Positions 1-10,463 of a stretch of 64,000 nt of DNA are shown piece after piece; the first letter of the stretch is position 1, and each line of letters opens with the position of its first letter. Below the pieces are notes generated by a model. That model was not told the origin of the DNA. It saw nothing but the letters and a program-made list of their open reading frames with translations, and searched no databases. Source of the stretch: Streptosporangium brasiliense (GTDB lineage Bacteria; Actinomycetota; Actinomycetes; Streptosporangiales; Streptosporangiaceae); contig NZ_JAUSRB010000002.1 of the NCBI RefSeq assembly GCF_030811595.1, positions 4,898,001 through 4,962,000 of the forward strand, given 5' to 3'. A program made the position numbers and the translations under genes.

Positions 1-83
1 GCGATATTCGCGATATCCGGCCATGCTGAATATGAGAAGGTCCGTGTCGCCGTGCGGTCCGGCGCCGGCCTCCCGCGGCGGGC
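1..83. other. non-coding edge of window
   Basis: This stretch lies downstream of the E1 gene and is cut by the window edge. A short imperfect inverted repeat (GATAT/ATATC) occurs in the first 20 bases. No gene or convincing terminator is visible. Confidence 0.4.
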
Positions 84-2294
<2,211 letters not shown>

Positions 2295-2300
2295 AGCTTG

Positions 2301-2306
2301 ATTATG
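2301..2306 (-). promoter_or_regulatory. -10 box of a probable leaderless promoter for the E1 gene
   Basis: On the minus strand CATAAT is followed after 6 bases by the GTG start of the E1 gene, and there is no Shine-Dalgarno. This is the spacing expected of a leaderless transcript. No good -35 is evident. Confidence 0.5.
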
Positions 2307-2382
2307 TCCCCATCGATGGTCGCCGTCCCGGAGCTTGGCGTCTTTGGGCCCTCGGAGGGCTGTGGACCGGTCCTATTCGACA

Positions 2383-2394
2383 GTTATTAATAAC
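2383..2394. promoter_or_regulatory. AT-rich palindrome in the divergent promoter region
   Basis: GTTATTAATAAC is a perfect 12-bp palindrome in an unusually AT-rich patch between the divergent E1 gene and the secreted-protein gene. It may be an operator or part of the promoter of the downstream gene. No regulator is linked to it. Confidence 0.35.
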
Positions 2395-2501
2395 AACTTG
2401 TCAGATCTATCAACCAATTGCCTTTCTTGTACGTCTACTTGAGAGAAGCAACGTGGCACCCTCATGCCGCGTTCAGCCAACGGGGAGGATGGACAACCCG
2501 A

Positions 2502-3893
2502 ATGTTGCAACGCACCCGAGCCATCATCGTCGCGGTGGCCATGGGAGCCGGAGCAGTCGCTCTCGCTCCTTCCGCGACGGCTGTGGCGGGGACCTCAGCG
2601 GACCCCGTCGTCTCCAATGTGGAGATCGATCCGAGCCCGGTCGTGGTGACCGGATCGCCGGTCACGGCGAAGTTCAGCTTCACCACGACCGCCGCGGGCA
2701 AGGCCGAGTTCCAGATCAAGGCGCCGGGCGTCGGCGCGTGGACCTCGCTCGACGTCAAGCCCAGCCCGCACGGCACCGAGACCAAGTGGACCGCCTCCAG
2801 GACGTTCGACGCCAAGAGCACCGCCGGGCAGTGGAGCTTCCTCGCGATCGCCCACAGCGGCGACGGCAAGGAGGACTCGACGCGCGGCAAGTTCACCGTC
2901 GACGTCAGGAAGGCACTCGACACCAAGATCGTCAACTTCGACGCCTCTCCCGACGACGTCGCCAAGGGCGACGCCATCGAGGTCACCGGCAAGCTGCTGC
3001 GTGACAGCGGCGGCTGGAGCGGCTACGGCGACCAGCCCGTGACGATCACCTTCCGGGAGCAGGGCACCGACGCCTTCCGGCACGTCGCCAAGGTCGAGAC
3101 CGGCCGCAGCGGCTGGTTCAAGGCCAGGGTCAAGGCCGAGGCCACCGGCTGGTGGCGCGCGGAGTTCGCCGGTAACGGCGGCGCCACCTCATCGGTCAGC
3201 GATACCGACCGCGTCGACGTCAGGAACGCCCCCAGGGCCGTCGACAGCCGGATCGTCGACTTCGGCGCCCGGCCCGACCCGGTGGACGAGGGTGACCGGC
3301 TGAGCGTCCGCGGACGCCTGCAGCTCGACACCCGGCACGGCTGGGACGGCTACTCCGGCAAGAAGGTCGCCATCCTGTTCCGCGCCAACGGTTCCACCCG
3401 CTGGGACCACGTGGCCAGTGACTGGACCGACCGCTACGGCCGCTTCGGCGCCGACGTGACCGCCAAGCGTTCCGGTCACTGGCGTGCCGAGTTCGCCGGC
3501 AACGGCGGAGTCAAGGGCAGCAGCAGCTACGCCGACCACGTGACGGTCCGCAGGAACCAGCCGGAGCCGGAGCGCGAGGCCAGCCGCGTCATCAAGTTCA
3601 ACGCCTCGCCGGAGCCCATCCGCTACGGCCGCTACCTGAAGTTCACCGGCAAGCTCCAGGTCGACGACACCTCGGGCTGGGAGGGCTACCGCGCCAAGGT
3701 CGCCCTGTACTTCAAGGCCAAGGGCTCGCACACGTGGAGCTACGTCAAGACCACGCGGTCCAACGGCAGCGGCAACCTCTACACCAAGACCAAGGCCTAC
3801 AAGTCCGGTTACTGGAAGTTCGTCTTCAAGGGTGACGGCGACTTCTACGGTGACTCCAGCCAGAGCGACTACGTCAAGGTCGTCAGGCGCTGA
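2502..3893 (+). CDS. secreted Ig-like triple-repeat protein
   Basis: I do not recognise a named family. The start at 2502 is chosen because it gives a classical signal peptide (MLQRTR, then a hydrophobic stretch ending ATAVAG) and has GGGGAGG upstream. The 463-residue product has an N-terminal beta-rich domain and three clear repeats of about 100 residues. Each repeat opens with a (K/R)IV(N/D)F-A-P segment, carries a W-x-GY motif and closes with a W-(R/K)-x-x-F-(A/K)G(N/D)G signature. These look like immunoglobulin-like beta-sandwich domains as found in secreted actinobacterial proteins. There is no wall anchor or catalytic motif. A strong hairpin follows the stop, so it is probably monocistronic. 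Confidence 0.85.
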   Translation: MLQRTRAIIVAVAMGAGAVALAPSATAVAGTSADPVVSNVEIDPSPVVVTGSPVTAKFSFTTTAAGKAEFQIKAPGVGAWTSLDVKPSPHGTETKWTASRTFDAKSTAGQWSFLAIAHSGDGKEDSTRGKFTVDVRKALDTKIVNFDASPDDVAKGDAIEVTGKLLRDSGGWSGYGDQPVTITFREQGTDAFRHVAKVETGRSGWFKARVKAEATGWWRAEFAGNGGATSSVSDTDRVDVRNAPRAVDSRIVDFGARPDPVDEGDRLSVRGRLQLDTRHGWDGYSGKKVAILFRANGSTRWDHVASDWTDRYGRFGADVTAKRSGHWRAEFAGNGGVKGSSSYADHVTVRRNQPEPEREASRVIKFNASPEPIRYGRYLKFTGKLQVDDTSGWEGYRAKVALYFKAKGSHTWSYVKTTRSNGSGNLYTKTKAYKSGYWKFVFKGDGDFYGDSSQSDYVKVVRR

Positions 3894-3936
3894 GGTGAGA
3901 TCGGGGTCCACTCCCCGTGAGCGGACCTGACAGACG

Positions 3937-3966
3937 GCGGCCCGGGTGCTCGAGCACCCGGGCCGC
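3937..3966 (+). terminator. perfect 30-bp palindrome, rho-independent-type hairpin
   Basis: The 30 bases read identically on both strands, centred on TCGA, 43 bases after the stop of the secreted repeat protein. There is no T-run, as is common in high-GC actinomycetes. It could end transcription of that gene. Confidence 0.7.
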
Positions 3967-3990
3967 TCGCATGCTCCAGAAGGGGTCCGC

Positions 3991-4215
3991 ACGCTCCAGG
4001 AGACAAGCGCTCCGGGGGACAGGCACTTCAGAGGGATCCGCGCTCTCCGGGGGGCAGGGGACAAGCGCTCCGGGGGCAGACGCTCTGAAGGGACAACGCC
4101 TCAGGGAAGAGACGCTCGAAGGGACAACGCCCGGGGGTAGGCGCTCCGAAAGGACAACGCTCCGGGGACAGGCGCTCCGGGGGGACACAGGAGACGGGGG
4201 ACAAGCGCTCCGATT
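3991..4215. repeat. array of degenerate 15-17 bp repeats
   Basis: About fourteen imperfect units of the type ACAAGCGCTCCGGGGG (variants ACAACGCTCCGGGG, AGACGCTCGAAGGG) run head to tail. The clearest units start near 4003, 4061, 4156, 4168 and 4201. The unit lengths vary, so no frame is maintained, and I see no gene in this 400-base gap. Confidence 0.7.
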
Positions 4216-4299
4216 GCGGGGCGTCGCTTTGCCGGTAGCAGACACGGCCGGTGCGAGCATCGTCTGAGAGCCGGAGCCGATCATGCCAACGGGGGAGAG

Positions 4300-4581
4300 A
4301 TGCTTCGAGAACTGACCCTGGCCGCGGCCGTCGCGGCCGGACTGACGGTCGCCGCGCCGGCCGTCCGGGCGGCCGTCGCCTGCCCGCCCACATCCTCGTG
4401 CGCGACCGCCCGCTGCGGCGCCGGCCGGATCTGCGTGCCCTCCCCCAAGAAGTGCGTCACCGCGCCGTGTCCCCAGTACGACTGCGTGTCGGTGATCCCG
4501 CTCCCCATGGAACGCGTCCCGGCCCCCCGGCCGATGGTGACGGGCCCCCCGGCGGCCGCCTCCGCGCCCCTGCCCATGTGA
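4300..4581 (+). CDS. small secreted cysteine-rich protein
   Basis: The 93-residue product starts after a good GGGGGAG ribosome site. It has a signal peptide ending near AVRA, then seven cysteines within about 40 residues in the pattern C-x5-C-x4-C-x5-C-x6-C-x4-C-x4-C, and finally a Pro/Ala tail. The spacing resembles small disulfide-rich inhibitor or follistatin-like modules, but I cannot assign a family. The odd cysteine count suggests one free thiol or a dimer. The gene stands alone between a repeat array and a small membrane-protein gene. Confidence 0.7.
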   Translation: MLRELTLAAAVAAGLTVAAPAVRAAVACPPTSSCATARCGAGRICVPSPKKCVTAPCPQYDCVSVIPLPMERVPAPRPMVTGPPAAASAPLPM

Positions 4582-4618
4582 CCCTCCGCGTGAAGTGCCC
4601 TTTCACGGGGAGTGGGCT

Positions 4619-4999
4619 ATGGTCGAGACGATGAGGGAACCGCGGTGGGTCACACCCAGGCCCACTGCCGCAGCGGCCGTGGTGGGCCTCGTTCTTGCCG
4701 TCGTCCTGTCCGCCGTCGCCCCTTCCCCGTGGTCCGGCGGATGGCGTCCCACCGGGGCCGACACCGGTCTCTGGGTCCCGCCGCCCGCCGGCGCGCACCA
4801 GTCGACCGCGCCGAGGCTCACGCCGAGCGGGACGGAGCACCTGCCGACGCCGGGGCAGCTCCGTCACCTCCTGGCCGTGGTCGCCGCCGTGGCGTCCCCC
4901 GTCCTGCTGCTGCTCGCCTGGCTGAACGCGGGCCCGGCGGCCAATCCCCGGCGTACGGTCCAGCGGATCGTCACCCTGCGCAGTCCTCCACTCTCCTAG
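4619..4999 (+). CDS. small two-helix membrane protein of unknown function
   Basis: No family is recognised. The 126-residue product has two hydrophobic helices (about residues 16-36 and 84-105) joined by a Pro/Gly-rich loop that would be outside the membrane, and a basic C-terminal tail (NPRRTVQR). The start at 4619 is preferred because GGGGAG lies about 8 bases upstream. An earlier ATG at 4595 and a later one at 4631 are possible. It follows the cysteine-rich gene by only 37 bases, so the two may be cotranscribed. Confidence 0.6.
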   Translation: MVETMREPRWVTPRPTAAAAVVGLVLAVVLSAVAPSPWSGGWRPTGADTGLWVPPPAGAHQSTAPRLTPSGTEHLPTPGQLRHLLAVVAAVASPVLLLLAWLNAGPAANPRRTVQRIVTLRSPPLS

Positions 5000-5674
5000 A
5001 CCCTCCTCTTCTCCGGTCTCACCGGGCTTCTCCGGCCTCCACCGGGCCGCGGGCCCGGCAGGGGTCCCGGACCATGTGGTGCGGGCGGCTCGCCGTCCGG
5101 GACCGCCCCGCCGGGACCGCCCCGCCGGGGCGGCCACATGCCGGGGTCCGCGGCGGCGGGCGGGCCGGACCCGTCCTCGCCGCGGACATGCCGGGCGGGC
5201 CACCGGGATCGGCATGCCGGCCGGACGGCCGGACGGCCGGACTCCGGGCGGCCGGCCTCTGCCGGCGCGCGGGGCGTCCGTCGCGCCGCGGTGGCCGTGA
5301 CGGGCCTGCCGTACCCGGCGCGGTGCCGTCCGCGCGCCGGGCTGTCCGTGCTGCCTGCGCCGTCCGTGCTGCCTGCGCCTGCCGTGCCGTCCGCGTATGC
5401 CACGCCGTCCTCCGGGGCGGCGGCGCGGGGCGCGATCCCGGAGCCGGGCCGTGCCCGCGGCCGGACCGGGCTGTCACATCCGGTGAGTCGGCCGGGCTGT
5501 CACATCCGGTGAGTCGGCCGGGCTGTCACGTCCGGTGACCGGGGCCGGCCGGCACGCCCGTGGCCGGACCGGACGTCGTCCTCGGCGCGCTCCGACACTC
5601 GCGCGCGCCTCTTCACCTTCACCGCTTCACGTGTCTTCTTCGCTTCACGCGTCTTCCGAAAGGACCCGAACATC
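5000..5674. other. long GC-rich intergenic stretch without a supported gene
   Basis: Open frames here on both strands encode only Arg/Pro/Ala-rich low-complexity sequence and have no ribosome sites. The stretch contains short CGCCGTCCGTG and CCGCCGGGAC reiterations and the 26-bp tandem repeat listed separately. The last 100 bases must hold the promoter of the zinc-finger gene at 5675. Confidence 0.6.
5468..5545. repeat. three tandem copies of a 26-bp unit
   Basis: Units start at 5468, 5494 and 5520. Each begins GGGCTGTCACRTCCGGTGA. The first two are identical and the third differs mainly at its end. Confidence 0.85.
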
Positions 5675-6007
5675 ATGTCTGTCGACATCCACCTCAGCGC
5701 CGTCCAGCTCGGCATCCTCCGTGAGGAGCTCGAAGAGCAGCTGTTCCGCTGGACCAAGCAGCTCGCCGAGCTGGAGGCCGCGGTGAACGACGACGCGCTG
5801 GAGGTCTCGGCGAAGCCGGAGCTCCTGGCCGACATCGTCTCCGCCGAGCGGAGCACCGCCGTCGTGCGCCACGCCCTGCAGGACATCGCCGAGCTGACCT
5901 ACGGCCGGTGCGACGGCTGCGGCCTGGGCATCCCCTTCGAACGGCTGAAGGCCCGGCCCCTGGCCCGTTTCTGCATGGAGTGCCAGCGCCGCCACGAGAG
6001 CGGCTGA
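5675..6007 (+). CDS. DksA/TraR-type C4 zinc-finger protein
   Basis: The 110-residue protein has a helical N-terminal coiled-coil (about residues 8-75) and a C-terminal C4 zinc finger with Cys79, Cys82, Cys100 and Cys103 (CDGCG ... CMEC). This is the layout of the DksA/TraR family, whose members act at the RNA polymerase secondary channel. Actinobacterial members of this length are common but their function is poorly defined. The start is supported by GAAAGGA about 12 bases upstream. The gene is monocistronic, closed by a strong hairpin. Confidence 0.85.
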   Translation: MSVDIHLSAVQLGILREELEEQLFRWTKQLAELEAAVNDDALEVSAKPELLADIVSAERSTAVVRHALQDIAELTYGRCDGCGLGIPFERLKARPLARFCMECQRRHESG

Positions 6008-6010
6008 GAC

Positions 6011-6053
6011 GGTGACGCCCGTGGCCGCCCGCCCGGCGGCCACGGGCGTCACC
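6011..6053 (+). terminator. strong hairpin, 19-bp perfect arms
   Basis: Arms 6011-6029 and 6035-6053 pair perfectly around a 5-base loop, 3 bases after the stop of the zinc-finger gene. It is probably bidirectional, since the TetR gene also ends towards it. Confidence 0.85.
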
Positions 6054-6084
6054 CGGGGGACCCGCCCGTTGGAGATCCCTTGAT

Positions 6085-6100
6085 GTTAATAGGCGCTAAC
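6085..6100. promoter_or_regulatory. third copy of the TetR operator motif, at the 3' end of the regulator gene
   Basis: GTTAATAGGCGCTAAC matches the two operator-like sites in the divergent promoter. It overlaps the stop codon of the TetR gene (6096-6098), which is an unusual location. Confidence 0.55.
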
Positions 6101-6695
6101 TTTGCACCGCGGCGAGCGCGGTGCGGGCCATGCCCCGCAGCAGCTGGGCCATCGCCTCGGACGTGAGCTCGCCCGCGCTGTGCGGGGTGGAGTTGAGCAG
6201 GCCGAAGACGGCGTGGGTCGCGGCGCGCAGGCGCGGCGGGGGGCAGGCCGGGTAGAGCTCGCTCAGCACGGTGACCCACTCCTCCACGTAGAGGCGCTGC
6301 AGGCGGCGGATCTGGCGGCGGGCGGGCTCGGGGACGTTGCCCAGTTCGCGGTCGTGCACGGTGATCAGCGCGGGATGGCTGAGCGCGAACTCGATCTGGC
6401 CGGTCAGCAGCGAGTCGAGGGCGTGCTCGGCGTCGGGGGCCCCGGTCACGCGGCCCGCCGCCGAGGTGTGCAGACGCTCGCTGATGTCCAGCAGCATCTC
6501 CGCCAGCAGGGCCTCCTTGCCGCTGAAGTGCCGGTAGAGGGCGGGGCCCGAGGTGCCGACCGCGCCGCCGATGTCCTCGATGGAGGTGCCGTGGAAGCCG
6601 CGGGCCGCGAACAGCTCGGCGGCGGCCTCCAGGATCTCCGCGCGCCGGGACCCTCGGTTGCGGGAGGAGGTCTGGGCAGTCGTCACATCTCGCAT
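6096..6695 (-). CDS. TetR-family repressor of the leucine/acyl-CoA operon
   Basis: The 199-residue protein has an N-terminal TetR helix-turn-helix (about residues 18-64, with TSIEDIGGAVGTSGPALYRH) and a helical ligand-binding C-terminal domain. It is divergent from the methylcrotonyl-CoA carboxylase operon, and two GTTARTNNNNNCTAAC-type palindromes sit between them. By analogy with other TetR regulators of acyl-CoA catabolism it probably senses a CoA thioester, but the ligand is unknown. The start after the GAGAT segment is the only one that keeps the full HTH. Confidence 0.85.
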   Translation of the reverse strand: MRDVTTAQTSSRNRGSRRAEILEAAAELFAARGFHGTSIEDIGGAVGTSGPALYRHFSGKEALLAEMLLDISERLHTSAAGRVTGAPDAEHALDSLLTGQIEFALSHPALITVHDRELGNVPEPARRQIRRLQRLYVEEWVTVLSELYPACPPPRLRAATHAVFGLLNSTPHSAGELTSEAMAQLLRGMARTALAAVQS

Positions 6696-6708
6696 GGTAG
6701 ACGGTGAC

Positions 6709-6752
6709 GTTAATGATGACTAACATCGATAGTGAAGTTAGTGACCGCTAAC
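6709..6752. promoter_or_regulatory. two TetR operator sites in the divergent promoter
   Basis: GTTAATGATGACTAAC (6709-6724) and GTTAGTGACCGCTAAC (6737-6752) share GTTART-N5-CTAAC, with centres 28 bp apart. They lie between the TetR start (6695) and the carboxylase start (6784), where they could control both directions. Confidence 0.7.
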
Positions 6753-6783
6753 TCACGGCGACGGAGCCGGACAGGAGGCTCGC

Positions 6784-8352
6784 ATGAGTGGCTGGCCGGT
6801 GCTGCGAAGCACCTGCGACCCGGGCGGCGAGGAGTTCAAGGGCAACGCGGAAGTCAACGAGCGCCTGGCCGCCGACCTGCGAGAACGGCTCGCGGCCGCG
6901 GGGCTGGGAGGTCCGGAGAAGTCACGGGCCAGGCACGTCTCGCGGGGCAAGCTGCTGCCCCGCGACCGGGTGGACACCCTGCTCGACCCGGGCTCGCGTT
7001 TCCTGGAGCTCTCCCAGCTCGCCGCCAACGGACTGTACGGCGACGAGGCCCCCGCGGCCGGGATCATCACCGGCGTAGGCCGCGTCTCCGGCCGCGAGTG
7101 CGTGGTCGTCGCCAACGACGCCACGGTCAAGGGCGGCACCTACTACCCGATCACGGTCAAGAAGCACCTACGGGCCCAGGAGGTCGCCCTCCACAACAAC
7201 CTGCCATGCGTCTACCTCGTCGACTCCGGCGGTGCGTTCCTGCCCAAGCAGGACGAGGTCTTCCCCGACCGCGAGCACTTCGGCCGCATCTTCTACAACC
7301 AGGCCACCATGTCGGCGCGCGGCATCCCGCAGATCGCCGCGGTGCTCGGCTCCTGCACCGCGGGCGGCGCCTACGTCCCGGCGATGAGCGACGAGGCGGT
7401 GATCGTCCGCAACCAGGGCACGATCTTCCTGGGCGGCCCGCCGCTGGTGAAGGCGGCGACCGGAGAGGAGGTCACCGCCGAGGAGCTGGGCGGCGGCGAC
7501 CTGCACGCCCGGGTCAGCGGCGTCACCGACCACCTCGCCGAGGACGACCCCCACGCGCTGCGGATCGTCCGCGACATCGTGGCCACCCTCGCCCCGCGCT
7601 CCCCGGCGCCCTGGCAGCGCGTCCCCACCGAGGAGCCGGCCCACGATCCCCGCGACCTCTACGGGATCGTCCCCGCCGACACCCGCACGCCGTACGACGT
7701 GCGTGAGATCATCGCCCGCGTCGTGGACGGCAGCCGGTTCCTGGAGTTCAAGGCCGAGTACGGTGCCACGCTCGTCACCGGCTTCGCCCACATCCACGGC
7801 CACCCGGTCGGGATCGTGGCCAACAACGGCATCCTGTTCGGCGAGTCCGCGCTCAAGGGCGCGCACTTCATCGAGCTGTGCGACCGCCGCGCCGTCCCCC
7901 TGGTGTTCCTGCAGAACATCAGCGGGTTCATGGTCGGCAAGGCCTACGAGGCCGGGGGCATCGCCAAGCACGGCGCCAAGATGGTCACCGCCGTCGCCTG
8001 CGCCCGGGTGCCCAAGTTCACCGTGGTCGTCGGCGGCTCGTTCGGCGCGGGCAACTACGCGATGGCCGGGCGCGCCTACTCCCCCCGGTTCCTGTGGATG
8101 TGGCCCAACGCGCGCATCTCCGTGATGGGCGGCGAGCAGGCCGCGAACGTGCTCTCCACGGTCGGCAACGCCGACCCCGACGCCATCCGCAGGCAGTACG
8201 AGGACCAGGGCAACCCCTACTACTCCACCGCCCGCCTCTGGGACGACGGCGTCATCGACCCCCTCGACACCCGCACCGTCCTCGGCCTGGCCCTGTCGGC
8301 CTCGGCCAACGCCCCTCTCGACCCCGTCGGCTACGGCGTCTTCCGGATGTGA
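6784..8352 (+). CDS. mccB: methylcrotonyl-CoA carboxylase beta (carboxyltransferase) subunit
   Basis: The 522-residue protein is a full-length two-domain acyl-CoA carboxyltransferase that moves CO2 from carboxybiotin to 3-methylcrotonyl-CoA in leucine breakdown. Family blocks include [34 protein letters not shown], the [19 protein letters not shown] block of MCC-type enzymes, and a C-terminal domain with QNISGFMVG and [20 protein letters not shown] lies 7 bases before the ATG. It is the first gene of the operon with the alpha subunit, HMG-CoA lyase and an acyl-CoA dehydrogenase, which supports the leucine assignment over propionyl- or acetyl-CoA carboxylase. Confidence 0.9.
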   Translation: MSGWPVLRSTCDPGGEEFKGNAEVNERLAADLRERLAAAGLGGPEKSRARHVSRGKLLPRDRVDTLLDPGSRFLELSQLAANGLYGDEAPAAGIITGVGRVSGRECVVVANDATVKGGTYYPITVKKHLRAQEVALHNNLPCVYLVDSGGAFLPKQDEVFPDREHFGRIFYNQATMSARGIPQIAAVLGSCTAGGAYVPAMSDEAVIVRNQGTIFLGGPPLVKAATGEEVTAEELGGGDLHARVSGVTDHLAEDDPHALRIVRDIVATLAPRSPAPWQRVPTEEPAHDPRDLYGIVPADTRTPYDVREIIARVVDGSRFLEFKAEYGATLVTGFAHIHGHPVGIVANNGILFGESALKGAHFIELCDRRAVPLVFLQNISGFMVGKAYEAGGIAKHGAKMVTAVACARVPKFTVVVGGSFGAGNYAMAGRAYSPRFLWMWPNARISVMGGEQAANVLSTVGNADPDAIRRQYEDQGNPYYSTARLWDDGVIDPLDTRTVLGLALSASANAPLDPVGYGVFRM

Positions 8353-8403
8353 CCGCCCCATGACCCACTCACCCGCTCCCCAACCGCCTCGCGGGGGCCG
8401 CTC

Positions 8404-10374
8404 ATGATGTTCGACACCGTCCTCATCGCCAACCGGGGCGAGATCGCCCTGCGGATCATCCGCACGCTCCGGGAGATGGGCATCCGCTCCGTCGCCGTCC
8501 ACAGCGACGCCGACGCCGGCGCGCGGCACGTCCGTGAGGCCGACGTCGCGCTCCGGCTCGGCGGCGGCTACCTCGACGCGGACCGGATCCTGGAGGCCGC
8601 CGCGGCCTCCGGGGCCCAGGCCGTGCACCCCGGATACGGCTTCCTGGCCGAGAACACGGCCTTCGCCCGGCGGTGCGCCGAGGCCGGGCTGGTGTTCATC
8701 GGCCCGCCGCCGTCGGCCATCGAGGCCATGGGCGACAAGATCCGTGCCAAGGCCACCGTCTCGGCGGCCGGGGTCCCGGTCGTCCCCGGCGGCGCCGAAC
8801 CCGGCGACGACCTGATCGACGCCGCCGGACGGATCGGCTTCCCCGCGCTGATCAAGCCCTCGGCGGGCGGCGGCGGCAAGGGCATGGTGCTGGTGCGCGC
8901 GGCCGCGGAGCTGCCGGAGGCGCTGGACTCCGCCCGCCGTACGGCGGCCGCCGCGTTCGGCGACGCGACCCTGCTGATCGAGCGGTATGTGGACAACCCC
9001 CGCCACATCGAGATCCAGGTGCTGGCCGACGCGCACGGCAACGTCGTCCATCTGGGCGAGCGCGAGTGCAGCCTCCAGCGCCGCCACCAGAAGATCATCG
9101 AAGAGGCGCCCTCCCCGCTGCTCGACGCCGCGGCCCGGGCGGCCATGGGCGCGGCGGCGGTCGAGGCCGCCAGATCCGTCGGCTACGTCGGCGCCGGGAC
9201 GGTGGAGTTCATCGTCGAGGGCGCGAGCGGTGACTACTACTTCATGGAGATGAACACCCGCCTCCAGGTCGAGCACCCGGTCACCGAACTGGTCACCGGC
9301 CTGGATCTGGTCGAGCTCCAGATCAGGGTCGCCGCCGGGGAACCGCTCCCGTTCACCCAGGACGAGGTACGGCTGCGCGGCCACGCCGTCGAGGCCCGCG
9401 TCTACGCCGAAGACCCCTCCCGCGGCTTCCTGCCGACCGGCGGCCGGATCCTGGCGCTGCGCGAGCCCGGCGACGTCCGGGTGGACTCCAGCCTGATGGC
9501 CGGCGGCGTGATCGGCAGTGACTACGACCCGATGCTGTCGAAGGTCATCGCCTGGGGGCCGGACCGGGCGAGCGCGCTGCGCCGGCTGGACGGGGCGCTC
9601 GCCGCGACGACCGTGCTGGGCGTGCCGACCAACATCGCCTTCCTGCGCGCGCTGGTCACCCATCCGCGGGTGGCCGCCGGAGAGCTCGACACCGGTCTGG
9701 TCGAGCGGCACCTCGACGCGCTGGTCCCCCACGAGGCCGTCCCCGCCGACGTCCTGGCCGCGGCGGCCCTGGTCCTGCACCGCGAGCGCGTGCCCGCGGC
9801 GCCGGCCGACCCGTGGGAGGTGCCCGACGGCTGGCGGCTGGGCGAGGCGGCGTGGACCACCTGGCGGCTGGAGAGCCGTGACGGCGTGGCCGAGGTGCTG
9901 GTGCGGGGGCTGCCCGGGTCCGCGGCCGGAGCCGAGGTCCGCCTGCCCGCGGACCGGGAGGCCGTACGGGCGAGCCTGTCGGGAGACGGCGACGAGCTGC
10001 TGGTCACCCTCGGCGGGACCCGGCGGCGCTACGCCGTCGCCCGGGACGGCGACACCGTCTGGCTGGGCCGCGACGGGAACGCCTGGGCGCTCACCCGGCA
10101 CCACCTCGGCGACCCCGGCGACCGGGCGGGCGCGTCCGGCACCGGGGACGGGGTGGTCCGCAGCCCGATGCCCGGCACGGTCCTCGTGGTCAAGGTGACG
10201 GCCGGGGAGCGGGTCGCCGAGGGGCAGCCGCTGCTCATCGTCGAGGCCATGAAGATGGAGCACACCGTGACCGCGCCGGTCGACGGAGTGATCGCCGAAC
10301 TGCCGGCCCGTGCCGGGCAGGCGGTCGACATGGACGCGGTGCTGGCGGTCGTCCGGCGGGACGGGGAGGCGTGA
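8404..10374 (+). CDS. mccA: methylcrotonyl-CoA carboxylase alpha subunit (biotin carboxylase plus BCCP)
   Basis: The 656-residue protein carboxylates its own biotin using ATP and bicarbonate. It has a biotin carboxylase N-domain ([15 protein letters not shown]), an ATP-grasp with GGGGKGM, the catalytic block [14 protein letters not shown], a middle region, and a C-terminal biotinyl domain with the EAMKMEH biotin-lysine motif near residue 618. The start is ATGATG, so 8407 is equally possible. A GGGGG stretch lies upstream. The stop overlaps the ATG of a 29-codon leader ORF (GTGATG), which suggests translational coupling onward to HMG-CoA lyase. Confidence 0.92.
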   Translation: MMFDTVLIANRGEIALRIIRTLREMGIRSVAVHSDADAGARHVREADVALRLGGGYLDADRILEAAAASGAQAVHPGYGFLAENTAFARRCAEAGLVFIGPPPSAIEAMGDKIRAKATVSAAGVPVVPGGAEPGDDLIDAAGRIGFPALIKPSAGGGGKGMVLVRAAAELPEALDSARRTAAAAFGDATLLIERYVDNPRHIEIQVLADAHGNVVHLGERECSLQRRHQKIIEEAPSPLLDAAARAAMGAAAVEAARSVGYVGAGTVEFIVEGASGDYYFMEMNTRLQVEHPVTELVTGLDLVELQIRVAAGEPLPFTQDEVRLRGHAVEARVYAEDPSRGFLPTGGRILALREPGDVRVDSSLMAGGVIGSDYDPMLSKVIAWGPDRASALRRLDGALAATTVLGVPTNIAFLRALVTHPRVAAGELDTGLVERHLDALVPHEAVPADVLAAAALVLHRERVPAAPADPWEVPDGWRLGEAAWTTWRLESRDGVAEVLVRGLPGSAAGAEVRLPADREAVRASLSGDGDELLVTLGGTRRRYAVARDGDTVWLGRDGNAWALTRHHLGDPGDRAGASGTGDGVVRSPMPGTVLVVKVTAGERVAEGQPLLIVEAMKMEHTVTAPVDGVIAELPARAGQAVDMDAVLAVVRRDGEA

Positions 10375-10463
10375 TGCGGGAGCCGTACGGGGCCGCGACG
10401 GCGGGGCGGACGGGCGTGACACGGGAGCCGTACGGGTTCCCGGCGGAGCCGGAGGAGTCATGA
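10374..10463 (+). CDS. 29-codon leader ORF between mccA and HMG-CoA lyase
   Basis: The ATG overlaps the mccA stop and the TGA overlaps the ATGATG start of HMG-CoA lyase, so a ribosome could re-initiate at each junction. The peptide begins MREPYG and contains TREPYGF in the middle, while the downstream enzyme begins MREPYMV. The three copies of the underlying CGGGAGCCGTAC sequence lie at 10377, 10422 and 10466, 44-45 bp apart. It may be a coupling device or simply a tandem duplication of the 5' end of the lyase gene. Confidence 0.4.
   Translation: MREPYGAATAGRTGVTREPYGFPAEPEES

Noticed and set aside
3991-4215. CRISPR array.
   Set aside because: The units are 15-17 bp, degenerate and contiguous, without spacers or cas genes.
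5019-5477. Open frame in the spacer before the zinc-finger gene.
   Set aside because: It is an Arg/Pro/Ala low-complexity product with no start signal.
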